Positions 1 through 9,998 are shown, numbered from the stretch's first letter. The stretch: DNA of 64,000 nt from CANJIV01 sp046330225 (GCA_046330225.1 JAXLTD010000002.1:1-64000); one strand, 5' to 3'. The notes: generated from the sequence alone by a model not told the origin. Numbers and translations are program-made.

Positions 1-2575
1 GCGCCACCTCGGGGACAACTCCTCGCCTCCCGAGGTCAACCTCGACGGCCTCGTGAGCCGCGGCGAGGGCACCGTCATCCTCGGACCCGAGGACGGGAGC
101 CTCTTCGGCTTCTCGCTGGCCAGCGCGCCGCACTACGGCAACCCCTGCCTCTACCAAGGGAACCAAACCTGCGGGAAGCCCGACCTCGTCGTCGGGGCTC
201 CGGGCGGCGTGACCGGGAAGGACGTCTTCGGGAACCCGTCCGGCCCTGCGGGCGCCGTCTGGCTCGTTCACGGCGCCGCGCGCGGCCGCACGGTGAACCT
301 GGCGGACGGGATGAGCGCCCTCGCCACCGGCGCGCTGCAGATCCGCGAAGCCCGGGATCCAAACGCCCGCGTGCCCGACGGCTTCGGGGTGTCGGTGGCG
401 AGCTCTCCCTCCATGTCCGGCGGGGACACCACCTCGGAGCTGATCGTCGCAGACTGGAGCGACAAGGTCACGGTCGTGCTCGGGGCGCCGGGCATCACGG
501 CGCCGGCGCCGGCGCCGGGCCAGCCGGGCCGCTTCTCGTACTCCTACCCCGAGGCGTGCACGTGCGGGAAGGGACTCGACGCCGGCGGCGGCCCCGTCGA
601 CCACGTGAAGTCGTTCCAGGTCCTGCCGCCGCCGCCCTTTGCGGTCGACAACCCGCCAGGAACAACGGACAGCTCGAGCGGGAGCTGGTTCGCGAGCGTG
701 GCCGGCGGCGGCGACTTCAACCGCGACGGCGTTCCCGACGTCGCCATCGGGCTCCCGAACATGTTCGCCCTCGGTCCGGACCGCGGCGCCGCCTTCGTCG
801 TCTCCGGCAAGGACGACGAGCGCAGCGTCGACCTCTCAGCGGTGATGGACCGCAGCGAGGGCGGCCGCGCCGTGAGATTCCGTCGCGGCTTGCTCGGGCA
901 GGGTGCGGCCCGCCTGGGCGCAGCGGTCGGGTTCCTCGGCGGCGGCAGCGGGCCGGCCCGGCTGGTGCTGGGCGCTCCAATGGCCCCGGCGTCGCTCCAC
1001 ACCGGAGTGGGCCAGGCGGCCGGGCAGGTCTACATCCTCGACGGCGGGACCTACCCGAACGGCGCCGCGCCGCCGATCGATCTGACCCCGCTTCCGGCCA
1101 ACGCGGCGGTGATCGACGGCGCCAACGGGTTCCAGTCCGGCACGAGCATCGAGACCTCCCTGCTGGGGTTCGGCGTGCACATCCCCATCACCCAGGACTT
1201 CCCGGGCGACCACTTCGGCGCCGGGGTCGCGACCGCGGCCACGGCGGACGGCCACGCCGGCGAGGGCCTCCTGGTCGCGGCGCCGTATAGCTCGCAAGGC
1301 CTGGACACGCTCTCGCTCAACGTGCTCGGCCAGAGCTTCGGCGCGCTGAACCAGCGCGACAACGGCGCGGCCTACCAGATCCTCTCCGCGCCGGCGCGCA
1401 GCCACCTCCCCACCGAGCTCTCCTCCGGGGACTCGATCCGGCGCTGGGCGCGGCTGGACGGAGGGCGCGGCGTTCCCTGGAACGCCGCGCTCGGCGGCGA
1501 CGAGCTCGGGGGCGTGCCGCCCGGCGCCGGCGGGCCGGCCCTCGCGATCGGCAGCGACGTCAACGGCGACGGATGCCCGGACTCGAGCTTCATGGCCGCC
1601 ACGGCATCGACCTTCGGCGCGGTGACCGGCGCGGCCTGGATCGAGTTCGGGCCCTGCCTGCGCTACGGCCCCGCGCACGCGCTGGACGTCGGCACGCCCG
1701 CCTCCATCGCTCCGGAGGTCAACGCCCCCGGGCCGTCCTCCTCGTCGTGGACGAGCCTGCTCTCGAGCGTGCTGAGCCAGCTCCCGCCGAGCCTCCAGGG
1801 CTTCCTCGGCACGACCGGCGGGGCGCTGGCGATCGACCCGGCCCTTCCGGACGGGCTGTCGTTCAACGGGACGACCGGCATCATCAGCGGCACGCCGACG
1901 GCCCCGCTCGCGCCGCGGACCTACACCGTGTTCTCGGACGGGATCCTCGGCGCCGCGCGGTCGTCGTTCTCCCTCTCGGTCGCCGGCACCTCGACGCCCG
2001 ACGGGGGCGACCCTCCGCCGGGCGGGGGCGACCCGCCTCCCGTCACGCGCGGCCACCTCAGCGTGCGCCTCACCGTCACGCCGATCGCTCCCGGCGCGAA
2101 GGCCGACGTCCACGCCGTGGTGAAGGCGAGCACGCGGGCGATCGGGCGGGTCACCGTCTCGCTGCCCCCGCGGATCGCCAGCGCCGTCTGGCGGGCCAAG
2201 CCCAAGGTCCGGCGCGGCCGCCGGCCGGCGCGCACGGTGACGGTGGGGACGCTCAGCCTGGGGAACGCCGCCGGAGCGTCGCTTGGGCGCGTGAGGCTCA
2301 CCGCCACCCGTGGCCGGCGCAGCCGCACGCTGACCTGGTCGGGGCGCAAGGGCCTGCGCATCACCCTCGGGACGGCAGCCCGCCCGAGCATCGACCTCCG
2401 AAACCTGCCTGCCGGGACCGCGAAGGTCGACCTCGTCCTGGCCGGACGCCGCACCGGCGTCATCCGGCTGCCGCGCCGCTGCACGACCCTCGCGTTCAGG
2501 GCGGCGGTGTCAGGTGCCTCCGGGTCGCGCGCGCAGGTGCCGGTCCGGATCCCGCTCTGCCGGAAGGGGAGGTAG
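1..2575 (+). CDS. FG-GAP repeat (integrin alpha-like) surface protein, 5' partial
   Basis: The reading frame is open from base 2 without a start, and its first residues already look like an FG-GAP blade, so the true start lies before the window; a GTG at 53 is only internal. At least five FG-GAP-like blades are visible. They carry calcium-loop motifs such as DFNRDGVPD and SDVNGDGCPD and end in GAPxxx or VAAPYSS strands, giving a likely beta-propeller. A putative-Ig (He_PIG-like) segment follows (LPDGLSFNGTTGIISGTP), then a Pro/Gly linker near 2000-2040, then a basic beta-rich C-terminal domain with two cysteines. The protein is probably exported and cell-surface. It ends 4 bases before the next gene. 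The fold is confident; ligand and role are unknown. Confidence 0.85.
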   Translation, partial: RHLGDNSSPPEVNLDGLVSRGEGTVILGPEDGSLFGFSLASAPHYGNPCLYQGNQTCGKPDLVVGAPGGVTGKDVFGNPSGPAGAVWLVHGAARGRTVNLADGMSALATGALQIREARDPNARVPDGFGVSVASSPSMSGGDTTSELIVADWSDKVTVVLGAPGITAPAPAPGQPGRFSYSYPEACTCGKGLDAGGGPVDHVKSFQVLPPPPFAVDNPPGTTDSSSGSWFASVAGGGDFNRDGVPDVAIGLPNMFALGPDRGAAFVVSGKDDERSVDLSAVMDRSEGGRAVRFRRGLLGQGAARLGAAVGFLGGGSGPARLVLGAPMAPASLHTGVGQAAGQVYILDGGTYPNGAAPPIDLTPLPANAAVIDGANGFQSGTSIETSLLGFGVHIPITQDFPGDHFGAGVATAATADGHAGEGLLVAAPYSSQGLDTLSLNVLGQSFGALNQRDNGAAYQILSAPARSHLPTELSSGDSIRRWARLDGGRGVPWNAALGGDELGGVPPGAGGPALAIGSDVNGDGCPDSSFMAATASTFGAVTGAAWIEFGPCLRYGPAHALDVGTPASIAPEVNAPGPSSSSWTSLLSSVLSQLPPSLQGFLGTTGGALAIDPALPDGLSFNGTTGIISGTPTAPLAPRTYTVFSDGILGAARSSFSLSVAGTSTPDGGDPPPGGGDPPPVTRGHLSVRLTVTPIAPGAKADVHAVVKASTRAIGRVTVSLPPRIASAVWRAKPKVRRGRRPARTVTVGTLSLGNAAGASLGRVRLTATRGRRSRTLTWSGRKGLRITLGTAARPSIDLRNLPAGTAKVDLVLAGRRTGVIRLPRRCTTLAFRAAVSGASGSRAQVPVRIPLCRKGR

Positions 2576-2579
2576 CGCG

Positions 2580-3425
2580 ATGACCGTGCCGGGCGGCCGT
2601 GCCGCATCCCGACTCGCGATCGCCGCCCTGGCGGCGGGGCTCGCCCTCGTCCCCGCCATCTCCGGGCCCGCGGAGGCGGCGGCGTCGCCGATCACGCTGA
2701 CCGTGGTGAGCGGAACGCTGAAGGCCGGAAGCAGTTCGTTCGACCTGCAGACCGCCAATCCGCTGCTCTCGCTGTCCGGCACGCTCGCGGCGTCCGGGGC
2801 GCTCGCGTTCCCGGCTGCCGGGCTCCGGCAGGGCCCGATCACCACGAGCGCGGGCGTCCTGGCCAGCGTCGCGCTCGCGGGGCCCGCGACCGGGAGCGTC
2901 AACGCCGCGACCGGTGCGGCGTCCCTCCGCCTGCGCTTCAAGATCGCGCTCGCCGGCGGGCCGGCCGGCCTCATCCCGACCGGATGCTCGGTCGGCACCG
3001 ATGCGGCCCCGATCGACGTCAAGCTCACCAGCGGTGCCGGCACTCCCTACAGCGCGGCGTCCGGCCGGGCCACGCTCGCTGCCGCCCCCTTCACGATTCC
3101 CGCCCCGACCACCTGCGGCGCGGCGGGCAACGCGACGATCGCCGCGACGATGGCGCTGCCGGCGGCGCCGGCGGCGACGGGGCTGCGGATGACCGTCAGC
3201 TTCGACCCGCGGCCGACGGCCGCCAGCGGCCCGGGCGGCCCGGGCGGCCCCACCGACCCGCAGCAGGCGCTGCGCTGCGCGAGCACGCGGCCGCGCGCCG
3301 CCAGTGCGGCCCGCCGCATCGTCGCGCGCACCGCGCGGGCCGCACGGAAGCCCCGGCGCAAGCCGAAGCCGCCGGCGGGCCGGTGCCCGAAGGGCGGCTC
3401 GCTCACCGTGGTCGCGACGTGGTAG
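2580..3425 (+). CDS. small secreted protein, family A
   Basis: This 281-aa protein has a classical signal peptide (hydrophobic LAIAALAAGLALVPA, then an Ala-rich cleavage region). ATG 2580 is chosen because a strong purine-rich site (GGAAGGGGAGGT) lies just upstream and the signal peptide begins there. The mature part contains TLKAGSSSFDL, ATGSVNAATGAASLRL and GCSVGTDAAPIDVKL, followed by a Gly-rich linker and a basic tail rich in Arg and Lys. The same ordered motifs occur in the protein at 13178-13822, so the two are paralogues. No enzymatic motif is seen. It directly follows the FG-GAP gene and may be co-transcribed. Its last 23 bases overlap the convergent thioesterase gene. Function unknown. 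Confidence 0.75.
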   Translation: MTVPGGRAASRLAIAALAAGLALVPAISGPAEAAASPITLTVVSGTLKAGSSSFDLQTANPLLSLSGTLAASGALAFPAAGLRQGPITTSAGVLASVALAGPATGSVNAATGAASLRLRFKIALAGGPAGLIPTGCSVGTDAAPIDVKLTSGAGTPYSAASGRATLAAAPFTIPAPTTCGAAGNATIAATMALPAAPAATGLRMTVSFDPRPTAASGPGGPGGPTDPQQALRCASTRPRAASAARRIVARTARAARKPRRKPKPPAGRCPKGGSLTVVATW

Positions 3426-3891
3426 TCGCCGGCGGGCCCGAGCCCGGGCCCGGCTGCTGCGGCTGAATGCGGGAGCCCGCGCGCGCGATGACGTCGGCCG
3501 GGAACGGGCACGCCTGGCGGGCAGCCGTATCGACGTGCACGCCCAGGAGCGTGCAGACCGCCGAGATCGGTTCGCTGCTGTCGCCGCTGTCGATGGCCCG
3601 CAGCTCGTGCCGGAAGCGGATCTTCCGGGCATGGATCTCCAAGACCCGGGAGCGAATCGTGATCACGTCGCCGGCGAGCAGCTCGCGCCGGTACTCGATG
3701 TGCTGGTCGACTGCCGCCATCCCGCGCCGGGAGGCGCGGAAGTAGGACGGCGTCAGCCCGATCTGGGCGAACAGGTTCCACGTGGCCTCGTCGAACCGCG
3801 CCGCATAGTGCATGACGTTCACGTGCCCGACCTGGTCGCAGTGCCACGGATAGACGGTGCCGCGATGGGTGATGTCGTCGTCGGGATTCAT
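3403..3891 (-). CDS. 4HBT-family acyl-CoA thioesterase
   Basis: This 162-aa hotdog-fold protein resembles YbgC/FadM-type thioester hydrolases. The family signature is clear near residues 14-36: WHCDQVGHVNVMHYAARFDE, with the usual catalytic Asp and the GHVN turn. Later beta strands follow (DVITIRSRVLEIHARKIRF). The family hydrolyses acyl-CoA thioesters in the cytoplasm; the substrate cannot be read from sequence. The last 20 or so residues are Pro/Gly-rich and overlap the 3' end of the convergent secreted-protein gene, so the native stop could be affected by an indel. It is divergent from the first LAL regulator, with 214 bases between the starts. Confidence 0.85.
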   Translation of the reverse strand: MNPDDDITHRGTVYPWHCDQVGHVNVMHYAARFDEATWNLFAQIGLTPSYFRASRRGMAAVDQHIEYRRELLAGDVITIRSRVLEIHARKIRFRHELRAIDSGDSSEPISAVCTLLGVHVDTAARQACPFPADVIARAGSRIQPQQPGPGSGPPATTTSRPR

Positions 3892-4003
3892 GGTGTGCGG
3901 GGGGCCCTCCGGAGACCAGCCCGAGTGTCGGTCACGGCGCCGCCGGCCACATCACGGCCGGCCCTGAACCACACCGGCGAACGTCTCCGGGCCCGCAAAG
4001 CTC

Positions 4004-4020
4004 GGGGCAAGGCTTCAGGG
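4004..4020 (+). promoter_or_regulatory. shared LAL upstream element, copy 1
   Basis: GGGGCAAGGCTTCAGGG ends 85 bases before the ATG at 4106. It matches 14 of 17 positions of an element at 9982-9998, which ends 82 bases before the start of another LAL gene. A related half-site (GCAAAGCTC) lies immediately upstream at 3995-4003. It could be a regulator binding site or promoter part; the function is inference. Confidence 0.4.
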
Positions 4021-4105
4021 CCGCCAGTGATGCTCTCGCGCCCCGCGGGCGGGAGGCTTGGCGCCGGAGCCCGCGGCACCCGCTCGCGGTCCAAGGACGG
4101 AGCTC

Positions 4106-6985
4106 ATGACCCTGCGCGACAGCACGCCATTCCGCCTCTTCGAGCGGACGGTCGAGACCGACGCGATCCGCACGGCCCTGGCGACCGTGGCGGGCGGGGA
4201 CGGGGCCGTCGTGGTGTTCGAAGGACCGGCGGGCATCGGCAAGACGGCCCTGATCGAGCACGCGCGCCGGCAGGCTGCCGCGGACGGGATCACGGCGCTC
4301 TCGGCACGCGGCGGCGAGCTCGAGCAGGCCCTGCCCTTCGGGGTTGCCCGCCAGCTCTTCGAGCGGCTGATCGCCCAGCCGGGCGCCGCTGAACGGTTCC
4401 TGCGGGGCCCGGCCCAGCTCGCGGCCGGCGTGGTGAGCGACGGGTTCGTGTCCGAGGCGCGGACCGATGACCGGCAGTTCGCCGTCCTGCACGGCCTCTA
4501 CTGGCTCACCGCGAACATCGCGGCCGAGGCCCCGCTCCTGATCTGCGTGGACGACGCCCACCACGCCGACGCCGGATCGCTCAAGTGGCTGGCGTACCTC
4601 GTCCGCCGGCTGCCCGGCGTGCCGGTGCTCGTCGTGATCGGCGTGCGCCCGCTCGACACGGGCCCGCAGGCACAGGTGCTCCGGGAGATCCAGCAGCAGG
4701 CGCCGGCGGCGACGCTCTCCCCGCTGCCGCTCAGCCTGTCGGCGTCGGAGGGGCTGCTCAGCCGGTGGCTCGGCCAGGAGCCGGCGCCGTCGTTTGCCGC
4801 CGCGTGCCACCGCGCCACCTCCGGGAATCCGTTCCTGCTCGGCGAGCTCGTCCGGGCGATCAGCGCCTCCGCGATGGATCCGACCGACGCGAACGTGCAG
4901 CTCCTCCGGGACGCCGGCGCCGCGGGCGCCTCGCACAGCGTCATGCACCGCCTCTCCGGGCTGGCGCCGGCGACGCAGCGGCTGGCGACCGCGCTGGCCG
5001 TCGTCTCCGACGGCGCATCGATGGAGCTGGCCCGCGAGGTCGCCGGCCTCGACCGTGACACGGCGAGCGCGGCGGCTGAGGAGCTGCGGCAGCAGGGTGT
5101 CCTCAGCCAAGCCGGGGAGTTCGAGCACCCGATCGTCCGGGACGTGATCCATCGCGCCACGCCGAGCGTCGAGCGCGCGGACCTGCACGCCGACGCGGCG
5201 CGGCTGCTGAGCGCTCGCGCCCCCGGGCGCCTCCACGACGTGGCCGCGCACCTGCTGCTCGCGTCGGCCCGCCAGGAGCCGTGGGTGGCGGACTGGCTGC
5301 GGCGCGCGGCGGGCGCCGCCCGCGCCGAGGGGGCGCCCGAGACGGCCATCCAGTACCTGCGGCGCGCGCGCGCCGAGGGCGCGGCGGACGGCCACAGCGG
5401 CCTGACGCTCGAGCTCGCCGAGGCCGAGGCGCTGGTCCGCGACCCGGATGCCACCGCGCACTTCCGCGAGGCGCTCGACGGCGCGCAGTCCGACGCGGAC
5501 CGGGCGCGCGCGGCCAGCGGCCTGGCGGCCGCGCTCGTGCTGGACCTGCGCGCCGACGAGACGGTGTCGCTCCTCTCCCGCGAGCTCGACCGGGTCAGCG
5601 ACCGGGACAGCCGGCTCTGGCTGACCGCCCAGCTGCTGACCGCCGGCAACATCCATCTCGACGCGCGCGAGGAGCTGCTGGGCCTGCGCCGGGAGCTGCG
5701 CGGGTTCCGGGACGCCGGCACGGCCCCGGAACGGTCCGTCGTGGCGGCGCTGGCGCTGCACGAGTCGGTCTTCGGAACGTCCGTCCGGGACGCCGCGAGC
5801 CTCGCGCGGCTCGCGCTCGGCGACGGCAGGATGCTCGAGGACCAGGGCTGCGAGTCGCTCTTCTTCCACGAGGCGGCGATGGCGCTCGTCTTCAGCGACG
5901 AGCTGCTCGAGGGCAAGGCCGCCTACGACGCCGCGCTGGCCCGGGCCCGGGCGGACGGGTCGCGGCGCGGGGTCGCGCTGGCCTCCTGCTGGCGAGCGAC
6001 GATCAACTACCGGCTCGGCCGCCTCGCCGAGGCCGAGACGGATGCCTTCACGGCGCTCAGCGAGGCGCAGTCCGGCCTCTCGGTCCTCTCCTCGGCGGCC
6101 GCCGGCTACCTCGTCGACGCGCTCGTCGAGCAGGACCGCTTCGCCGATGCCGTGCGCCTCGTGCAGGAGCACTCCGAGCCGGGCGGCGGCCACCTCCTCT
6201 CCCACCCGCTGCTCGTCGCCCGCGCCCGGGTCCGCGTGCTCAGCGGCGACATCGCGGGCGGGCTCAGCGACTACCGCCTCTGCCAGGAGCGGGGCAAGGC
6301 CTGGCACGTGATGAACCCCGGCGCCGTGTCGTGGCGCGGGCCGTGCGCCCTCGCCATGCGGGCGGCAGGGGAGGACGAGGAGGCCGCGCGCCTCGCGGAC
6401 GAGGAGGTCGGGCTCGCCCAGGCCATCGGGAGCGAGCGCAGCGAGGGCATGGCCCGGCGCGTGCGCGGCCTGCTCCTCGGCGGGGACGCGGGCATCGACG
6501 AGCTGCGCCGGGCCGTCGAGCTGCTGGAAGGCACCTCGGCGGTCCTGGAGCGGGCCCGGGCGCAGATCGACCTCGGCGCCAGCCTGCGGCGGGCCGGGCG
6601 CCGCCGCGACAGCCGGCCGCCGCTGCGGCAGGGCCTCGAGGCGGCCCACGACTGCGGCGCCCGCATCCTGGCGGCGCGGGCCCACGAGGAGCTGACGGCG
6701 AGCGGCGCGCGGGTCCGCCGGGTGAGCCTCTCGGGTCTCGATTCGCTCACCGTGACCGAGCGCCGCGTCGCCCGGATGGCCGCCGCCGGCATGACGAACC
6801 GCCAGATCGCCCAGGACCTGTTCGTGGCCGAGAACACGGTCGAGGTGCATCTGGTCCGGATCTATCGGAAGCTCGACATCAGCTCGCGCAAGGCGCTGGG
6901 GGGCTTCGAAGGCCTGCGCCGGGCGGGGCGGGCCGGCGGCGAGGCGGCCGGCGATCAGGGCGAGCGGCCGCGCGACGCGGCCTGA
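4106..6985 (+). CDS. LAL-type LuxR family ATP-binding regulator 1
   Basis: This 959-aa large ATP-binding LuxR regulator resembles the MalT/LAL group. Domains in order: an AAA/NACHT-like ATPase with Walker A GPAGIGKTAL near residues 38-47 and Walker B LLICVDDAHHAD near 135-146; a long alpha-helical TPR-like region; and a C-terminal LuxR helix-turn-helix (LTVTERRVARMAAAGMTNRQ, then NTVEVHLVRIYRKL). ATG 4106 is preferred over an upstream in-frame start at 4058 because AAGGACGG lies just upstream and the paralogues begin at the equivalent point. Such proteins bind DNA after an inducer and ATP are sensed. The gene converges on LAL 2 with 9 bases between. The inducer is unknown. Confidence 0.9.
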   Translation: MTLRDSTPFRLFERTVETDAIRTALATVAGGDGAVVVFEGPAGIGKTALIEHARRQAAADGITALSARGGELEQALPFGVARQLFERLIAQPGAAERFLRGPAQLAAGVVSDGFVSEARTDDRQFAVLHGLYWLTANIAAEAPLLICVDDAHHADAGSLKWLAYLVRRLPGVPVLVVIGVRPLDTGPQAQVLREIQQQAPAATLSPLPLSLSASEGLLSRWLGQEPAPSFAAACHRATSGNPFLLGELVRAISASAMDPTDANVQLLRDAGAAGASHSVMHRLSGLAPATQRLATALAVVSDGASMELAREVAGLDRDTASAAAEELRQQGVLSQAGEFEHPIVRDVIHRATPSVERADLHADAARLLSARAPGRLHDVAAHLLLASARQEPWVADWLRRAAGAARAEGAPETAIQYLRRARAEGAADGHSGLTLELAEAEALVRDPDATAHFREALDGAQSDADRARAASGLAAALVLDLRADETVSLLSRELDRVSDRDSRLWLTAQLLTAGNIHLDAREELLGLRRELRGFRDAGTAPERSVVAALALHESVFGTSVRDAASLARLALGDGRMLEDQGCESLFFHEAAMALVFSDELLEGKAAYDAALARARADGSRRGVALASCWRATINYRLGRLAEAETDAFTALSEAQSGLSVLSSAAAGYLVDALVEQDRFADAVRLVQEHSEPGGGHLLSHPLLVARARVRVLSGDIAGGLSDYRLCQERGKAWHVMNPGAVSWRGPCALAMRAAGEDEEAARLADEEVGLAQAIGSERSEGMARRVRGLLLGGDAGIDELRRAVELLEGTSAVLERARAQIDLGASLRRAGRRRDSRPPLRQGLEAAHDCGARILAARAHEELTASGARVRRVSLSGLDSLTVTERRVARMAAAGMTNRQIAQDLFVAENTVEVHLVRIYRKLDISSRKALGGFEGLRRAGRAGGEAAGDQGERPRDAA

Positions 6986-6994
6986 GCCGCGGGG

Positions 6995-9880
6995 TCAGCG
7001 CAGCGCGACGCGCGAGGGCCGCGGCCGGGCGGCGTCGGCGGCCGGCCGGGACGGCGAGCGATCGGGCCGCAGCGCGCCGGCCAGCTCCGTGCGGGAGCTG
7101 ATGTCGAGCTTGCGGTACGTGCGCACGAGATGGACTTCGACGGTGTTCTCGGTCACGAACAGCGCCTCGGCGATGTCGCGGTTGCTCAGGCCGTCCGCGG
7201 CCATCGAGGCCACGCGGTGCTCGCTGGACGTCAGGGACTCGAGGCCGCTGATCCGGAGCCGCCTCGGGCGGGCGCCGGCGATCACGAGCTCCTCGTGCGC
7301 GCGCTGGGCGATGACCGTCGCCCCGCACGACTGGGCCAGGTCCAGCCCGTGGCGGAGGTGCGTGCGGGCCTTCTGGCGCCGGCCCTGGCGCCGCAGGCTC
7401 GCCCCGAGATCGGTCTCGGCCCGCGCCAGTTCGAGCCGCGCCGGCGATCCGCGCAGGACGGTGACGGCTTCGTCGAGCAGCTCGACTCCGGCGGTGCCGC
7501 CCGTGATCAGGCCCGCCGCGCGCAGCGCGGCGCCGAGCGGCCGCGGGGCTCCGAACTCCCGCCCGGCGGCGATCTCGCTGGCGATGATCCCGAGGGCCGC
7601 GTCGCGTTCGCCTCGCGCGGCGAGCGCCATCGCGGCCGAGGACCGCCAGCCGGTGCTCGACCGTGCCGGCTCCCACGCGTCCTCGAGCGTGCCGCACAGC
7701 CGCAGATCGCCGATCCCGGCATCGACATCGCCCGACAGGATGCGAAGGCGTCCGCGACTGAAGAGCACCGGCGGCGTGTAGACGCTGTCCGGATTGAGCT
7801 CGGCATCGAACACCCGCGCCTGCGTGAAGATCCGGCACGCCTCGTCGACCCGGCCCTGCTCGACCAGGGCATCCGCGAGGCGGGCGCACGCGAGCGCGGC
7901 CATCAGGTTGTCGCTCCATTCGAGCGCGGTGTAGGCGTCGGCTTCGGACGCCCGGACCTCTCCGAGCCGCAGGAGGACCGCCGACCGCCAGACCAGCGCC
8001 GGCGCGAGCGTGAACGGCTCGACGTGGCGGCGGGCGACGTCGATGATGCCCGTGAGCTGGACCTTGGCGTCGGCGAGCGCCTCGGACTTCGTGAGGCTGA
8101 TGCCCGCTGCCAGGCGCAGGAGCGGCGGGGCCGGCCGCTGCGACTCGTACCGATCGAGCGTGGACCGGGTCGTCTCGGCATCCGCCGCGGCGGTGCCGCT
8201 CGTGCTCGTGAGCCGGATGCTGGCGATGGCCTGCGCCAGCGAGCCCGGCTGCCCGGGCCCAGCCGACGCCTCGGTTCCGGCCTGGGCCCGTTTGCGGTCC
8301 AGCGCGAGGTCGAGCTTCGCCATGAACACGCACGTTGCCTCGAGGACGTCGGCCAGCCCCGGATCCCGATCGCCGATTGCCCTCCGGGCCTCCGCGAGTC
8401 GCCGGACCGCGTCGGGCGATTCGCCTCGGTCGATCAGCGCCGGGGCGAGGGCCAGGCTCGCCTTGCCGGCGACGACCGGGTCCGGGGCCATCGCCGCGGC
8501 CCGGGAGAGGCTGGCGATTCCCTCCGGGTCGCGCAGCGTGAGCTGTGCCCGGCCGAGGGCGAGCAGGAGCCGGCTGCGGGTGGCGTCGTCGCGGGCTTCG
8601 CGCATCGCGCGGCGCAGGTAGGAGCGCGTCGTCTCCGGGGCGCCGGCAGCCATCGCCGACCGCGCCCCGGCGGTGAGGACGTCGAGGACCCACTCCTCGT
8701 GGAGCGGGCCGCACAGCAGCAGGTGGGCCGCGATCCGGGGCACGTCCGCGCCGTCGTCCTTGAGGATCCGGGCCGCGCGGGCGTGGCTGGCTGCCCGCTC
8801 GGTCGCCGGGATGTCGCGGTAGGCGATCTCCTGGACGAGCGTGTGCGCGAAGGCCACGGGCTCCACGGAGGCGAGCACGCCCTGCTCGAGCAGCGTCGCG
8901 GCCGCGTCGCTGGCCGCCGGCAGGCCGAGCCCGGCGAGCTTGGCCGGCATCCGGACGGACGGCGCCTCGCCGAGGATCGCCATCGCGTGGACGAACCGGA
9001 GCGTCTCGGGGTCGAGCCGATGCAGCCGGTGCAGGACGGTGGGAGCCAGGGCCTCGGTGCCCAGCCGGTCGACCAGCGCCTGGCTCGGCAGCGAAGCGTC
9101 GAGGTCGTGGCGGGCGAGCGCCCCCGCGATCTGGTGCACGAAGAAGGGGCTGCCGCCGGTGGCGTTCAGCACGGCGTCGGTCAGCGCGTCGTCCGCGCCG
9201 GGCAGCTTTGCCTGGAGCAGCTCCTCGACCGCGGATCGGCCGAGCGGCCTCGGGCGCAGCACGGCGGGGCCGGCCTCCTCGCGCAGGGCCCGGAGCAGCG
9301 GCTCCTCGCTGAGCGGCTCGCCCGGCCGGTAGGCCAGCAGCAGCGCCACGGGCAGGCCCTCCAGCCGCCGGGCGGCGTAGTGCAGCCAGCGAAGCGAGGC
9401 CGCGTCAGCGTGGTGCGCGTCGTCGAGGACGAGCAGCGTGGGCTGCGTGCCGACGACGTTCACGAGCAGCCAGTACAGGCCATGGAGCGTGCGAAAGGCG
9501 ACGTCCCCCGAGCTCGGCGGGCTCGGGGCGATCGACCCCTGATCGAACACCGTCCGGGCGAGCCCGGCCGCGCCGTCGAGCAGGCGGTCGCGCTCGGCGG
9601 CCGGACGCTCCGAGAGCTCGCGCTCGAAGAGCTGCCGCACCACGCCAAAGGCGAACTCGCGCTCGTACTCGCCGCCGCGGGCCGTGAGCACCCGCAGTCC
9701 CTGCTGTGCGCCGGCGTTGCGGGCGTGGAGGAGCAGCCTGGTCTTTCCGATGCCGGCCGGCCCCTCGACGATCGCGAGCGCCCCGTCGGTCGTCGGGGTC
9801 TGGCGGATGAGCTCCTCGATGGCCCCGCATTCGAGATGCCGCTCCAAGAGCGACACGTCGGGGGCCTGGTTCGCTGGCAT
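6995..9880 (-). CDS. LAL-type LuxR family ATP-binding regulator 2
   Basis: This 961-aa protein has the same architecture as its two neighbours: Walker A GPAGIGKTRL near residues 40-50, Walker B LLVLDDAHHAD near 140, a helical repeat region, and a C-terminal LuxR DNA-binding domain (LTSSEHRVASMAADGLSNRD, then NTVEVHLVRTYRKL). ATG 9880 (MPANQAPDVSLLERH) is chosen rather than an in-frame ATG at 9988 because it aligns with the paralogues. It is divergent from LAL 3 with 200 bases between the starts, so that gap probably holds both promoters. Recognition helices of LAL 1 and LAL 2 are nearly identical (ISSR after RKLD), suggesting similar DNA targets. Confidence 0.9.
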   Translation of the reverse strand: MPANQAPDVSLLERHLECGAIEELIRQTPTTDGALAIVEGPAGIGKTRLLLHARNAGAQQGLRVLTARGGEYEREFAFGVVRQLFERELSERPAAERDRLLDGAAGLARTVFDQGSIAPSPPSSGDVAFRTLHGLYWLLVNVVGTQPTLLVLDDAHHADAASLRWLHYAARRLEGLPVALLLAYRPGEPLSEEPLLRALREEAGPAVLRPRPLGRSAVEELLQAKLPGADDALTDAVLNATGGSPFFVHQIAGALARHDLDASLPSQALVDRLGTEALAPTVLHRLHRLDPETLRFVHAMAILGEAPSVRMPAKLAGLGLPAASDAAATLLEQGVLASVEPVAFAHTLVQEIAYRDIPATERAASHARAARILKDDGADVPRIAAHLLLCGPLHEEWVLDVLTAGARSAMAAGAPETTRSYLRRAMREARDDATRSRLLLALGRAQLTLRDPEGIASLSRAAAMAPDPVVAGKASLALAPALIDRGESPDAVRRLAEARRAIGDRDPGLADVLEATCVFMAKLDLALDRKRAQAGTEASAGPGQPGSLAQAIASIRLTSTSGTAAADAETTRSTLDRYESQRPAPPLLRLAAGISLTKSEALADAKVQLTGIIDVARRHVEPFTLAPALVWRSAVLLRLGEVRASEADAYTALEWSDNLMAALACARLADALVEQGRVDEACRIFTQARVFDAELNPDSVYTPPVLFSRGRLRILSGDVDAGIGDLRLCGTLEDAWEPARSSTGWRSSAAMALAARGERDAALGIIASEIAAGREFGAPRPLGAALRAAGLITGGTAGVELLDEAVTVLRGSPARLELARAETDLGASLRRQGRRQKARTHLRHGLDLAQSCGATVIAQRAHEELVIAGARPRRLRISGLESLTSSEHRVASMAADGLSNRDIAEALFVTENTVEVHLVRTYRKLDISSRTELAGALRPDRSPSRPAADAARPRPSRVALR

Positions 9881-9981
9881 ATGCGCGCCTCGGTCGTCCG
9901 TTCCCAATGCTGCGGCTGCTCCCCTTGCGGGCACAAGGCTAGTCCGTCCGGAGGGGCGCATCGCCTCGCTCGCGAAAGATA

Positions 9982-9998
9982 GGGGCAAAGCTAAAGGG
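9982..9998 (+). promoter_or_regulatory. shared LAL upstream element, copy 2
   Basis: GGGGCAAAGCTAAAGGG matches 14 of 17 positions of the element at 4004-4020 and sits at almost the same distance from its gene start. A TATGAT hexamer (10008-10013), a good -10 candidate, follows after 9 bases. The element may therefore overlap the -35 region. The role is inferred. Confidence 0.4.

Noticed and set aside
3932..6850. A 972-codon open frame on the minus strand opposite LAL regulator 1
   Set aside because: It is His/Glu/Arg/Ala-rich antisense sequence without domains; the plus strand has a complete ATPase-LuxR protein. Long antisense frames are expected at this GC content.
7130..9982. A 950-codon open frame on the plus strand opposite LAL regulator 2
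   Set aside because: Composition is low in hydrophobics and it mirrors the codon structure of the true minus-strand gene.
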